Assembly: GCA_009782695.1 (NCBI GenBank)
Contig: WRIO01000058.1
Coordinates: 1 to 6,995 of the forward strand
Direction of reading: 5' to 3'
DNA: 6,995 nucleotides
From: Candidatus Cloacimonadota bacterium
Lineage (GTDB): Bacteria > Cloacimonadota > Cloacimonadia > Cloacimonadales > WRIO01
Made by a program: the position numbers and the translations under genes. Of this stretch, positions 1 through 6,850 are shown piece by piece (the stretch's first letter is position 1; every line of letters starts with the position of its first letter). The notes beneath the pieces are model-generated. The model ran no database searches, was not told the origin of the DNA, and saw only the letters and a list, made by a program, of their open reading frames with translations.

Positions 1-148
1 AAATATTTCGTTAAATTTTCTAAAAGTTTTTTTTCCAAAGAAAATACTACTACTGTCGAAAATATGTAGCTGACACATACGCACCAAAAAAAAATGTAAC
101 AATCGACATAAATATAGTGTTATACAAGAAACGACTTGGGGTGTATAG

Positions 149-1087
149 ATGAAAGAGTTATCGGTAAAAGAGCTTTATCAGCAGAATAAAGAAGAGCTTG
201 TCTTGACTGCTGTTAGCAATCCAAAGACATTGGAAAAACGCATCCATGACGCCCATTTACACCGCCCCAGTTTAGCCTTGACAGGTTTTTACCAAAAGTT
301 TCCGTTTAACAGGGTGCAGATATTGGGTGAGACAGAAATCATTTATTTGCAATCCCTGCCCGAAGATGTTTTGTTTGATAGATTAAAAGAGATTATGATG
401 TATAATATACCGTGCATCATAGTGTCAAAAGGGCATTCTGTCCCTTCGCAAATGGAATTTTTGGCAAACGAGCTAAATATCGCAGTGCTGATCAGCAGGC
501 TTTCTACGGGTAATTTATTTTGGCGTTTATCGCGTTACTTGCAAGATTTTTTTAATCCAAGCCTAACCATGCATGGCACTTTGGTGGATGTCTATGGAGT
601 GGGAATATTTCTGACGGGTAAAAGTGGTATAGGCAAGAGCGAGTGTGCATTGGAGCTGGTGGAACGCGGTCATGGCTTTGTGTCTGATGACCTGACCACC
701 ATCAAATCACTTGATATGAAGCTGCTGGGTTCTTCGCAGAAGGATTTTGGCTATTTTATGGAAGTAAGAGGCGTGGGAATCATAGATATAGAACGGATGT
801 TTGGCATCCAATCTGTGCGAAAAGAGACGCTGATAGATGTGCAAGTGGAGCTGATGCAGTGGAATGAGAATATGGATTATGAGCGGATAGGTTTAGGGGG
901 TGAGACCACCGACCTTTTAGGGATCAAGATACCTATCATAAACATACCTGTCTCGCCTGGTAAAAATGTCGCTGTGATCATAGAAGTGATAGCGATGAAC
1001 CATATATTAAAGACTTTCGGCTATGATGCAGCCCAGAATATGCAGCAAAAATTAGCCGATGAGATACAAAAGAAAACAAAAAAATGA
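149..1087 (+). CDS. hprK: HPr kinase/phosphorylase (HprK)
   Basis: Cytoplasmic bifunctional enzyme that phosphorylates HPr on Ser46 with ATP or pyrophosphate and reverses this by phosphorolysis. It thereby sets carbon-catabolite signalling or PTS activity. The 312-aa product has the normal family length. Residues 1-130 form the N-terminal domain. Residues 131-312 form the catalytic P-loop domain, with MHG at 141-143 (conserved His142), Walker A GKSGIGKS at 157-164, the acidic pair Asp180-Asp181, and the family signature RGVGIIDIERMFG at 207-219. A conserved Arg246 (ERIGL) and a PGKN loop at 270-273 follow; the usual form of that loop is PGRN. The ATG at 149 has a G-rich ribosome site (GGGGTG, 138-143) five bases upstream. 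The gene ends 7 bases before ptsH, so the two are almost certainly co-transcribed. No catalytic residue appears to be missing. Identification is very secure. Confidence 0.97.
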   Translation: MKELSVKELYQQNKEELVLTAVSNPKTLEKRIHDAHLHRPSLALTGFYQKFPFNRVQILGETEIIYLQSLPEDVLFDRLKEIMMYNIPCIIVSKGHSVPSQMEFLANELNIAVLISRLSTGNLFWRLSRYLQDFFNPSLTMHGTLVDVYGVGIFLTGKSGIGKSECALELVERGHGFVSDDLTTIKSLDMKLLGSSQKDFGYFMEVRGVGIIDIERMFGIQSVRKETLIDVQVELMQWNENMDYERIGLGGETTDLLGIKIPIINIPVSPGKNVAVIIEVIAMNHILKTFGYDAAQNMQQKLADEIQKKTKK

Positions 1088-1090
1088 GGG
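1086..1090 (+). promoter_or_regulatory. ribosome binding site of ptsH, overlapping the hprK stop
   Basis: GAGGG at 1086-1090 overlaps the hprK TGA stop (1085-1087) and lies 4 bases before the ATG at 1095. This favours ATG 1095 over the in-frame ATG at 1059, which lies inside hprK and would add 12 lysine/arginine-rich residues. It also suggests translational coupling of the two genes. Confidence 0.7.
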
Positions 1091-1094
1091 AAAT

Positions 1095-1361
1095 ATGATA
1101 AAAAAGAAGGTAACAATAAAGAATAAATTGGGCTTACATGCTCGACCTTGCAGCTTGCTGGTAAAAGCAGCCAGTAATTTCCGCAGTGAGATCAAGATAC
1201 AAAAAGACGATATGCTGGTAAACGGAAAGAGTATAATGGGTGTGATGATGCTCGCTGCTGAGTGCGGTGCAGAGCTGGAAATCCTGATAGAAGGAGTAGA
1301 CCAAGAAGCTGCCCTCGAGACTTTGGAAAACCTAATAGAGAATAAATTTAACGAAGAATAA
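1095..1361 (+). CDS. ptsH: Phosphocarrier protein HPr
   Basis: Small cytoplasmic phosphocarrier of the phosphoenolpyruvate phosphotransferase system. It takes phosphate from enzyme I on His15 and passes it to EIIA domains or regulators. From ATG 1095 the product is 88 aa, the usual HPr size. With this start the active site LGLHARP places the histidine exactly at residue 15. The regulatory site NGKSIMGVMMLA places the serine exactly at residue 46, matching canonical HPr numbering. Keeping Ser46 and its flanking hydrophobic patch fits with hprK directly upstream: this HPr should be a substrate for the kinase/phosphorylase. The gene sits between hprK and ptsI with short gaps, forming one operon. 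The only uncertainty is the start; the longer form from 1059 has no matching family N-terminus. Confidence 0.97.
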   Translation: MIKKKVTIKNKLGLHARPCSLLVKAASNFRSEIKIQKDDMLVNGKSIMGVMMLAAECGAELEILIEGVDQEAALETLENLIENKFNEE

Positions 1362-1386
1362 AGACTACAGATAAATAAAGGAAGTT

Positions 1387-3129
1387 ATGATAGAATTAAA
1401 AGGATTGGCAGTATCGACGGGTATAGCTATCGGTCATGCCACTATCATCAAAGAGCGCGAAATAAATATCGCTGATCATCGCATCACAGATAGCGAAATA
1501 GAAGGAGAAATAGCACTATTTACAGCTAGTATCGATGCTGTGAACAAAGAAATAAAGGAATATATCCACAATTTTAATCTGTCCAAAGAGGACGCAGAAA
1601 TCATAGAAACTCATTCCATGATACTGCTTGACCCTGATTTTCACGCAGAAATAAATAGACTTATCACAGAAGAGAAAAGAAATGTAGTGCAAGCTGTCGA
1701 TATGCACTTCACCAAAACTATAAATAGATTTCAACAGCTCGAGAAGGAATTATTTGCCGACAGAGCATCCGATTACGCAGATGTAGCGAAAAGATTACTA
1801 ATGCGCTTGCAAAAAATCGACTATACTATCTCACCAAAGATAGCCCCAAACAGCATCTTTGTGATGCAAGATTTACCGCCTTCACAGGTGTCTGTGCTAC
1901 ACAACAAAAAGGTGGCAGGCATCGTTTTGTCAAAAGGGACAAAGACTTCACACAGTGTGATCATAGCCCGCGCTTATGGCATACCTATCGTCACAGGAGT
2001 GCAGTTTTCCCACAAAATACACAACCATGACTCTCTGATATTAGACGCAAAAAAAGGTGTGGTGTTTTGCAATCCGACCCCTACCACCCAGAAACATTAT
2101 CATGATTTACAAATAAAAATAAATAAAGCAAATATTGCATTAAGCTCTATAAAAGAACTGCCAACTTCCTCAGCAGACGCACAAGATATAAAGATTTTTA
2201 ATAATATCGAGCTACCCCACGAGATAGATACAGTTATAGACCTAAAATCTGATGGTATAGGACTTTTTCGCACAGAATTTTTTTATATGAACAGAGAAAG
2301 CTTACCAACAGAAGAGGAACAGTTCATAGAATACAAGGAGCTTGCCCAGAAGCTAGCAGGCAAACCCATAGTCATCAGAACCATCGATGTCGGTGGAGAC
2401 AAGATAGGCTGCTGGTATACACCCATAAAGGAAGCAAACCCTTATTTGGGGTGTCGTGGCATACGATTCTCACTGAAAAATAAATCTATTTTTAAGACAC
2501 AGCTACGGGCTATACTCCGGGCTTCTGCTTTTGGAAATATCCGAGTGATGTTCCCTATGATAGCTACTGTAGAGGAATTTTTGGACGCCAAAGGTTGCTT
2601 CAATGAGTGCAGAAAAGAGCTGCGAACAAAGGGTATACATTTTAATGAAGAACTGCCGGTGGGGACAATGATAGAGATACCTTCGGCAGCTATCTGCTCG
2701 GGAGCCCTTGCCAAGCACTCTGACTTTTTTAGCATAGGGACAAATGATCTACTGCAATACACCATAGCAGCGGATAGAAACAACCCGACTGTAGCTTATG
2801 CCTATGTCCCTTATAATCCAGCATTTTTACATCTGGTACTCACCACGGTAAATAGCGCGAAAAAGAACCACATACCAGTGGCTATCTGCGGTGAACTTGC
2901 AGCTGACCAAGAGTTCTCAGCTTTTCTGCTAAATGCAGGGGTCGATGAGTTTAGTGTGGGGATAGAGCATAGCCTCAGCCTCAAAAAGCATATCCGAGGC
3001 ATCGATGCTAAAAAGGGCGAGGTCTATTTAGAAGAGCTAGTAAACTGCCAGACAGTTCGTGACACAAAAGAATTTATCCGCAAACTGAATGGGATATGCC
3101 ACTCTGTGCCAGAAACAATCATCACTTGA
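1387..3129 (+). CDS. ptsI: Phosphoenolpyruvate-protein phosphotransferase (PTS enzyme I)
   Basis: Cytoplasmic first enzyme of the PTS: it autophosphorylates from phosphoenolpyruvate and transfers phosphate to HPr His15. The 580-aa length is typical. The N-terminal HPr-binding and swivelling domain (about 1-225) carries the active histidine in KGTKTSHSVIIARAYGIP, His189. The C-terminal PEP-binding barrel (about 260-570) shows GLFRTEFFYM at 292-301 (Arg295), RTIDVGGDK at 331-339 (Arg331) and NPYLGCRGIR at 351-360. It also has GTMIEIPSA at 426-434 (Glu430, metal ligand), GTNDLLQYTIAADR at 451-464 (Asn453, Asp454) and CGELAAD at 501-507 (Cys501, the general acid). All catalytic positions are kept, so it should be active. 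The active-site loop reads SKGTKTSHS where many family members have GGxTSHxA, a modest deviation. The start ATG has AAAGGAAG at 1377-1384, only 2-4 bases upstream. The gene follows ptsH by 25 bases. No enzyme II gene follows. Confidence 0.97.
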   Translation: MIELKGLAVSTGIAIGHATIIKEREINIADHRITDSEIEGEIALFTASIDAVNKEIKEYIHNFNLSKEDAEIIETHSMILLDPDFHAEINRLITEEKRNVVQAVDMHFTKTINRFQQLEKELFADRASDYADVAKRLLMRLQKIDYTISPKIAPNSIFVMQDLPPSQVSVLHNKKVAGIVLSKGTKTSHSVIIARAYGIPIVTGVQFSHKIHNHDSLILDAKKGVVFCNPTPTTQKHYHDLQIKINKANIALSSIKELPTSSADAQDIKIFNNIELPHEIDTVIDLKSDGIGLFRTEFFYMNRESLPTEEEQFIEYKELAQKLAGKPIVIRTIDVGGDKIGCWYTPIKEANPYLGCRGIRFSLKNKSIFKTQLRAILRASAFGNIRVMFPMIATVEEFLDAKGCFNECRKELRTKGIHFNEELPVGTMIEIPSAAICSGALAKHSDFFSIGTNDLLQYTIAADRNNPTVAYAYVPYNPAFLHLVLTTVNSAKKNHIPVAICGELAADQEFSAFLLNAGVDEFSVGIEHSLSLKKHIRGIDAKKGEVYLEELVNCQTVRDTKEFIRKLNGICHSVPETIIT

Positions 3130-3138
3130 AAAGCCTTT

Positions 3139-3239
3139 CCCGTCAGCATAGTAGCGGAGAGCCTCCGGCTCTCCACATCCGTCCGAAGGACACCGACAAT
3201 TCCCCTCCAATCTGGAGGGGTGGACGCGGAGCGGACGGG
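3139..3239. repeat. GC-rich intergenic block of nested inverted repeats after ptsI
   Basis: This block contains a perfect 8-bp stem with a 3-base loop, GGAGAGCC/GGCTCTCC (3156-3163 with 3167-3174). It also has a short stem GTCC-gaa-GGAC (3181-3191) and a perfect 8-bp stem CCCCTCCA/TGGAGGGG (3202-3209 with 3213-3220). CCGTCCG (3179-3185) can pair with CGGACGG (3232-3238), enclosing the last stem. CCCGTC (3139-3144) matches GACGGG (3234-3239), bounding the whole block. No run of T follows any stem, so it is not a classical intrinsic terminator. The base composition differs sharply from the neighbouring genes. It looks like a dispersed palindromic intergenic repeat and could stabilise or process the 3' end of the pts message; that role is inferred. 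Confidence 0.6.
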
Positions 3240-3295
3240 GTGGTTAAATTAAATGGGTGGTAAGGGGTAGCAGGAGAAAAATCAGGTATGCAAAA

Positions 3296-4558
3296 ATGTT
3301 AAAGATTAATAGTATTTTTTTATGTTCATTAGTTTGCTGTCTATTTCTCATCACCTGTGGAACTCGCCACAGCACTGAAATAGTGTTTTGGCACGCCTTG
3401 GGCGGTCCTCCCGGTGACACGCTAAATAGAATGGTCGAGGACTTCAATCATGAGCACCCTGACATTAGAGTAAAAGCTATTTCTATGGGAAATTATCAGG
3501 CTTTATCCCAGAAAATAATGGCATCTATCCAAGCGAATAATCAGCCAGATTTAGCGCAGGTTTATGAAAGCTGGACAGCAAACCTGATAAATGGGCAGGC
3601 TATAGTCCAGCTCGACCAGTTTATAGATGATGACCCTGCTTTTAAAGCAGATTTAGCCGATATTTTCCCTGTTTTTATAAAGAGCAACACCTTTGACGGT
3701 AAGATATATTCATTCCCCTTCAACAAATCTGTGCGCGTGATGTATTACAACAAAGATATTTTTTACCGTAATGGGCTCGACCATGAAGCACCACCGGTCA
3801 CCTGGCAAGAATTTATAGAGCTTTGCAAACTTTTCACCACCGACAGAAAAGGCACAGGTAAAATAGACCAATGTGGAACATCGTTTAATACAGATATGTG
3901 GCGGTTTGAGAACCTGCTTTTACAAGCTGGAGGGGATATCTTGAACCCTGACCAGACCACACCAGCTTTTAATACCGAAGCAGGTATAGAAGCCCTGGAA
4001 TTCTTTCTAAAGCTCCTTCACGAGGACAAATCAGCTTACCTATCTCCGAGCTTCGAGGCACAAAACCATTTTTTAGCAGAAAACATAGCATTTGTCGAGG
4101 GTTCTAGCACATCTTATATCTGGATGCAGACAGCAGAAGTAAACTTTAATATGGGTATCGCCCCTGTGCCTATCTACAAAACCGACAGAAATATCATATC
4201 AGGGACAAATATAGCTATCTTTGACAAAAAAGACACCGCTCGTAGCAAGGCTGCTTGGGAATTTGTGAAATGGTTCTCTCTACCCGAACAAACTGCGAAA
4301 TTCTCTGCCAACACCTATTATATGCCTATCCGCAGGAGTGCTATCGAGCTGCCAATCTTGCAGGAGAAATTGCAAGAACAACCCGGTCTGCTGGGGATCT
4401 ACAAACAGCTCGAAAATGCCGATATAGAGCCACAAATACCCAAATGGTTCGAGTTTCGTCGATATATGGAAGAGAATGTCCTAGAAAAAGTGTTCTTGCA
4501 AAACCTTTCACCTTCCGAAGCACTGCTCCAAGCCGAAACAAGGTGGAACGCTGAGTAA
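3296..4558 (+). CDS. UgpB-like ABC transporter solute-binding lipoprotein (family 1)
   Basis: Predicted extracytoplasmic binding protein that delivers a solute to an ABC importer. The likely ligand is a sugar, oligosaccharide or glycerol-phosphate compound. From ATG 3296 it is 420 aa. Residues 1-21 form a lipoprotein signal (MLKINS, a hydrophobic core, then LITC) with lipidated Cys21; Thr at -1 is atypical. The mature part starts with EIVFWHALGG. It then shows MGNYQALSQKI (about 64-74), QVYESWTA (88-95), FPFNKSVRVMYYNKD (140-154), a TWQEF segment and YYMPIRRSA (341-349). This order resembles E. coli UgpB, including Tyr, Glu, Ser and Tyr positions that contact glycerol-3-phosphate there (alignment from memory). 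The specificity is not proven. An in-frame GTG at 3257 would add 13 basic residues but lacks a ribosome site. No permease or ATPase genes lie nearby. It follows ptsI by 166 bases and could share its transcript. Confidence 0.85.
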   Translation: MLKINSIFLCSLVCCLFLITCGTRHSTEIVFWHALGGPPGDTLNRMVEDFNHEHPDIRVKAISMGNYQALSQKIMASIQANNQPDLAQVYESWTANLINGQAIVQLDQFIDDDPAFKADLADIFPVFIKSNTFDGKIYSFPFNKSVRVMYYNKDIFYRNGLDHEAPPVTWQEFIELCKLFTTDRKGTGKIDQCGTSFNTDMWRFENLLLQAGGDILNPDQTTPAFNTEAGIEALEFFLKLLHEDKSAYLSPSFEAQNHFLAENIAFVEGSSTSYIWMQTAEVNFNMGIAPVPIYKTDRNIISGTNIAIFDKKDTARSKAAWEFVKWFSLPEQTAKFSANTYYMPIRRSAIELPILQEKLQEQPGLLGIYKQLENADIEPQIPKWFEFRRYMEENVLEKVFLQNLSPSEALLQAETRWNAE

Positions 4559-4563
4559 ATTAG

Positions 4564-4641
4564 AAATTATAAATTATAAATAGTGGTGTCCTGCGGACTT
4601 CGTCAAATTATAAATTATAAATAGCTTGGTGTCCTGCGCAC
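4564..4641. repeat. Duplicated AT-rich plus GTCCTGCG element
   Basis: The 20-base AT-rich string beginning AAATTATAAATT and ending ATAAATAG occurs at 4564-4583 and exactly again at 4605-4624. In each case it is followed by TGGTGTCCTGCG (4584-4595 and 4627-4638), with two extra bases, CT, in the second copy. The first copy continues into GTCC-tgc-GGAC, a small hairpin; the second reads GCAC and loses it. Read on the minus strand, both copies contain a GTCCGCAGGACACC-like word that differs by one base from 3181-3194 downstream of ptsI. It is therefore a dispersed intergenic repeat rather than a chance tandem. Function unknown. Confidence 0.75.
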
Positions 4642-4652
4642 GATATAATATC

Positions 4653-4680
4653 CTGGATTCTTCGCTTCGCTCTGAATGAC
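4653..4680. repeat. TTCGCTTCGCT-type dispersed intergenic motif
   Basis: This segment contains ATTCTTCGCTTCGCTCTGAAT, in which ATTC and GAAT can pair around a TTCGCTTCGC core. From memory, closely similar words occur between genes in many unrelated bacterial genomes. The 11-mer TTCGCTTCGCT (4661-4671) recurs as an exact inverted copy at 4812-4822 in the loop of the hairpin next to the chemoreceptor gene. Role unknown. Confidence 0.45.
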
Positions 4681-4718
4681 GGCAAGAGGTTGCGGACGAT
4701 GTGCAATTCCCATCCAAT

Positions 4719-4794
4719 CGTAGGGAAGGATTACCTAAGCCTTCCGCTGACAATACCGTAGGGAAGGATTACCTAAGCCTTCCGCTGACAATAC
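4719..4794. repeat. Perfect 38-bp tandem repeat, two copies, each palindromic
   Basis: Two identical, directly abutting 38-base units lie at 4719-4756 and 4757-4794. Each starts CGTAGGGAAGG and ends CGCTGACAATAC. Each contains a near-perfect palindrome, GGAAGGATTA-cc-TAAGCCTTCC, with one mismatch (4724-4745 and 4762-4783). A third, diverged start, AGTAGGGAA, follows at 4795 and leads into the long hairpin. There are no spacers between copies, so this is not a CRISPR array. Identity of the copies points to recent duplication. It lies between two convergent genes. Confidence 0.85.
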
Positions 4795-4795
4795 A

Positions 4796-4835
4796 GTAGG
4801 GAACGATGCCTAGCGAAGCGAACATCGTTCCCTAC
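4796..4835. terminator. 13-bp-stem hairpin between convergent genes, possible terminator
   Basis: GTAGGGAACGATG (4796-4808) and CATCGTTCCCTAC (4823-4835) form a perfect 13-bp stem with a 14-base loop. The stem begins 6 bases after the minus-strand chemoreceptor stop codon. On the plus strand it is followed by TTTCTCTT, a weak T-rich tail; on the minus strand there is no T-run. It may end or protect the chemoreceptor message, or stop read-through from the binding-protein gene. It could equally be another member of the local repeat family, since its first bases match the start of the 38-bp units. Confidence 0.45.
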
Positions 4836-4841
4836 TTTCTC

Positions 4842-6749
4842 TTAAAATGTTGTATCTATATGTCTCCTATCGTCGAATTGTAACAGCGGGACACCCATAT
4901 CTGTGCGTGAAACCACAAAGTTGCTGACCATTTTTTTTAGCTCTGTTGCTTGCGAGCTCAGCTCAGAGGCAGCGCTAGCTGACTCTTCTGCATTTGCCGC
5001 ATTCTGTTGGGTAACCCTATTCATTTCATGCACACCTGTGGAGATTTGATTTACACCATTTGCCTGCTCGTCGCTGGAGGCTGATATCTCGTTTACGATA
5101 GTCTTTACTTTATTGAACTGTTCTTTCATTTGTTCAAAAGAATCTGACACCTGTTGAACTATGTTTGAACCAACATTGGTGTTTTTGGTTGACTCTTCTA
5201 TCAAGCTATTTGTATCCTTTGCAGCGGCTGCTGAACGTAGTGCAAGATTCTTTACTTCTTCTGCCACCACAGCAAATCCCTTACCAGCATCGCCAGCGTG
5301 GGCTGCTTCGACAGCAGCATTGAGCGCAAGCAAGTTTGTTTGGAAGGCTATTTCGTCTATTGTTTTTATGATTTTGCTCGTCTCTTCACTTGATTTTTGG
5401 ATAGCTTCCATAGCGAGGTTCATCTTGTCCATAGCCATGTTGCTGGTATCGACTGCCACCACAGCTAAATCTGCCAAACGTAGACCAGACTTTGCATTAT
5501 CAGCATTGCCATTCGTGAGGGAGTTTATCTCAGCGAGAGAGGCTGATATTTCTTCCAAAGACGAGGCTTGCTCGCTAGTAGCTTCTGCCAAAGACTGCGA
5601 CCCAGTGGTGATTTCATTCGAAGAGGCGGATATCTGGTCTACAGCCATATCTACTAACACTAGCGACTCATCAAGGTTAGAAACCGCTTTGTTTATATTT
5701 TCCCCAAACTTTTTCATATCGCCTTTGTAGTCACCTGTGATTCTAGCGGTTAAGTCTTTGTTTGCCACCTGATCCATCACGCTCATAGCTTCATTCATAG
5801 GTATAGTTACTGCATCTAAAGTGCCATTGAATTTGGTGATAATATCACTGTATTTGCCTTTGTGCTTTTCGCTGCTAGCCCGCGCTTCTAGCTCGCCTTC
5901 TATAGCTTTATTTGCGACATCTTTTATATCATCATACAGGTTTTGGATACTATTTATCATCAGGTTCATATCACGCGAGAGCATACCTATCTCGTCTCTG
6001 GCATCCATATCCAGATTGACTTCTAAATCCCCTTGTGAGATAGACTGGGTTGCGACCAAACATTTTTGGATAGGTCCTGTGATGGAACGGGTAATCAGCA
6101 CAGCTAAAAGCAACCCCAAAATGATAGCTATCACGGACACAGTCACCACCAATGTTATGCTATGACGCATCGAGCTATCCATCTCACCTGCCTCTTGACG
6201 CATATCTATTTGTTCATTGTAAATCAGCTCTTTTAATATCCGTATGTAGCTGCTCGAGACATCATAAAAATCGGTCTCCAATAAAACCGCAAACGCTGTG
6301 TAATCACCTGTCTCTAAACCCACATCGACCGCCTGATGAGCACGGTTCATCACAGTCAGATACTCTCCTCTTACAGTGGTAAAGACTGCTAATCGCTTTT
6401 GCTGCTCGGGGTTCGAGCGAGTGCGAGGGTCTTTCGCCATTTCGGAATACGCATTGATAGCCTTTCCAGCTTCGGTAGTATTCTCTCGCACCTGATTCCT
6501 TCTTTCGCTGATGACACTATGGTCACTGCTGCTCAGAGCTTGGTAAAACAAGATAGAGTTCTCGTTGATGGCATCCAAGCCGTTGTTCATGTGCTCGATT
6601 TTCAACACTTTAAAATGGGCAAAATGGTCTATCTGCTCATTCACTGTCACCAAATCACTCGTGGCTAGTAAAGTGATAATGACCAGTAATACCAATATCA
6701 CTCCGAAACTGATCCCTAACTTTACACCTATTTTTAATTTCTTGAACAT
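4842..6749 (-). CDS. Methyl-accepting chemotaxis protein (transmembrane chemoreceptor)
   Basis: Inner-membrane receptor that senses a periplasmic or membrane-linked signal and controls CheA through CheW. From the ATG at 6749 it is 635 aa. TM1 is about residues 9-30. A helical extracytoplasmic region of about 165 residues (four-helix-bundle type by length) follows, then TM2 at about 198-220. The HAMP domain is about 221-273 ([19 protein letters not shown]). A second HAMP-like linker at about 278-355 includes [21 protein letters not shown]. The cytoplasmic signalling domain spans about 358-612, with the hairpin tip [20 protein letters not shown] at 464-483, then [24 protein letters not shown]-type methylation sites lie in flanking helices, for example [15 protein letters not shown]. 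No CheR-docking pentapeptide is seen at the C-terminus (HIDTTF). The ligand cannot be read from the sequence. An in-frame ATG at 6773 lacks a ribosome site. The gene stands alone, convergent with the binding-protein gene. Confidence 0.95.
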   Translation of the reverse strand: MFKKLKIGVKLGISFGVILVLLVIITLLATSDLVTVNEQIDHFAHFKVLKIEHMNNGLDAINENSILFYQALSSSDHSVISERRNQVRENTTEAGKAINAYSEMAKDPRTRSNPEQQKRLAVFTTVRGEYLTVMNRAHQAVDVGLETGDYTAFAVLLETDFYDVSSSYIRILKELIYNEQIDMRQEAGEMDSSMRHSITLVVTVSVIAIILGLLLAVLITRSITGPIQKCLVATQSISQGDLEVNLDMDARDEIGMLSRDMNLMINSIQNLYDDIKDVANKAIEGELEARASSEKHKGKYSDIITKFNGTLDAVTIPMNEAMSVMDQVANKDLTARITGDYKGDMKKFGENINKAVSNLDESLVLVDMAVDQISASSNEITTGSQSLAEATSEQASSLEEISASLAEINSLTNGNADNAKSGLRLADLAVVAVDTSNMAMDKMNLAMEAIQKSSEETSKIIKTIDEIAFQTNLLALNAAVEAAHAGDAGKGFAVVAEEVKNLALRSAAAAKDTNSLIEESTKNTNVGSNIVQQVSDSFEQMKEQFNKVKTIVNEISASSDEQANGVNQISTGVHEMNRVTQQNAANAEESASAASELSSQATELKKMVSNFVVSRTDMGVPLLQFDDRRHIDTTF

Positions 6750-6755
6750 ATTGTT

Positions 6756-6762
6756 CTCCTTT
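6756..6762 (-). promoter_or_regulatory. ribosome binding site that fixes the chemoreceptor start
   Basis: On the minus strand AAAGGAG (6762-6756) lies 6 bases before the ATG at 6749, an ideal Shine-Dalgarno arrangement. It falls inside the 8-codon extension that a start at 6773 would give, and that upstream ATG has no such site. [12 protein letters not shown] is also a typical chemoreceptor N-terminus. Confidence 0.85.
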
Positions 6763-6850
6763 CTTTTGCTCATAGAATGACAAGATTTGCTTATGATTAC
6801 ACTTCAAAAGGAGAGACAAGTCTGCTGGTATGAAGAGGCACTATAATATT

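Noticed and set aside
1..148. Promoter for hprK (TATAGT at 113-118, CTGACA at 70-75)
   Set aside because: No pair of -35 and -10 elements has acceptable spacing. The leader is AT-rich, so isolated matches are expected by chance.
1059..1094. Upstream in-frame ATG giving a 100-aa HPr
   Set aside because: It lies within hprK, has no ribosome site, and shifts His15 and Ser46 from their canonical positions. ATG 1095 fits all three.
2442..2783. Antisense 113-aa and 71-aa frames inside ptsI
   Set aside because: They are antisense to the most conserved part of enzyme I, without ribosome sites or recognisable motifs.
3156..3220. Intrinsic terminator for the pts operon
   Set aside because: The stems are strong but no T-run follows any of them, so a classical terminator is not supported.
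3257..3295. GTG start adding 13 residues to the binding protein
   Set aside because: No ribosome site precedes it, and the added residues lengthen an already adequate signal peptide. It is kept only as an alternative.
4255..4554. 99-aa plus-strand reading frame within the binding-protein gene
   Set aside because: It is out of frame with a well-conserved gene, its composition is odd, and it resembles no known family. It is a shadow frame.
4719..4835. Possible CRISPR array
   Set aside because: The 38-bp repeats abut directly with no spacers, there are only two full copies, and no cas gene is present.
5161..5730. 189-aa frame antisense to the chemoreceptor signalling domain
   Set aside because: A Ser/Ala-rich frame opposite the alanine- and serine-rich helices is an expected artefact of the codon pattern.
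6771..6773. Start codon at 6773 for the chemoreceptor
   Set aside because: No Shine-Dalgarno precedes it, while an ideal one precedes the ATG at 6749.
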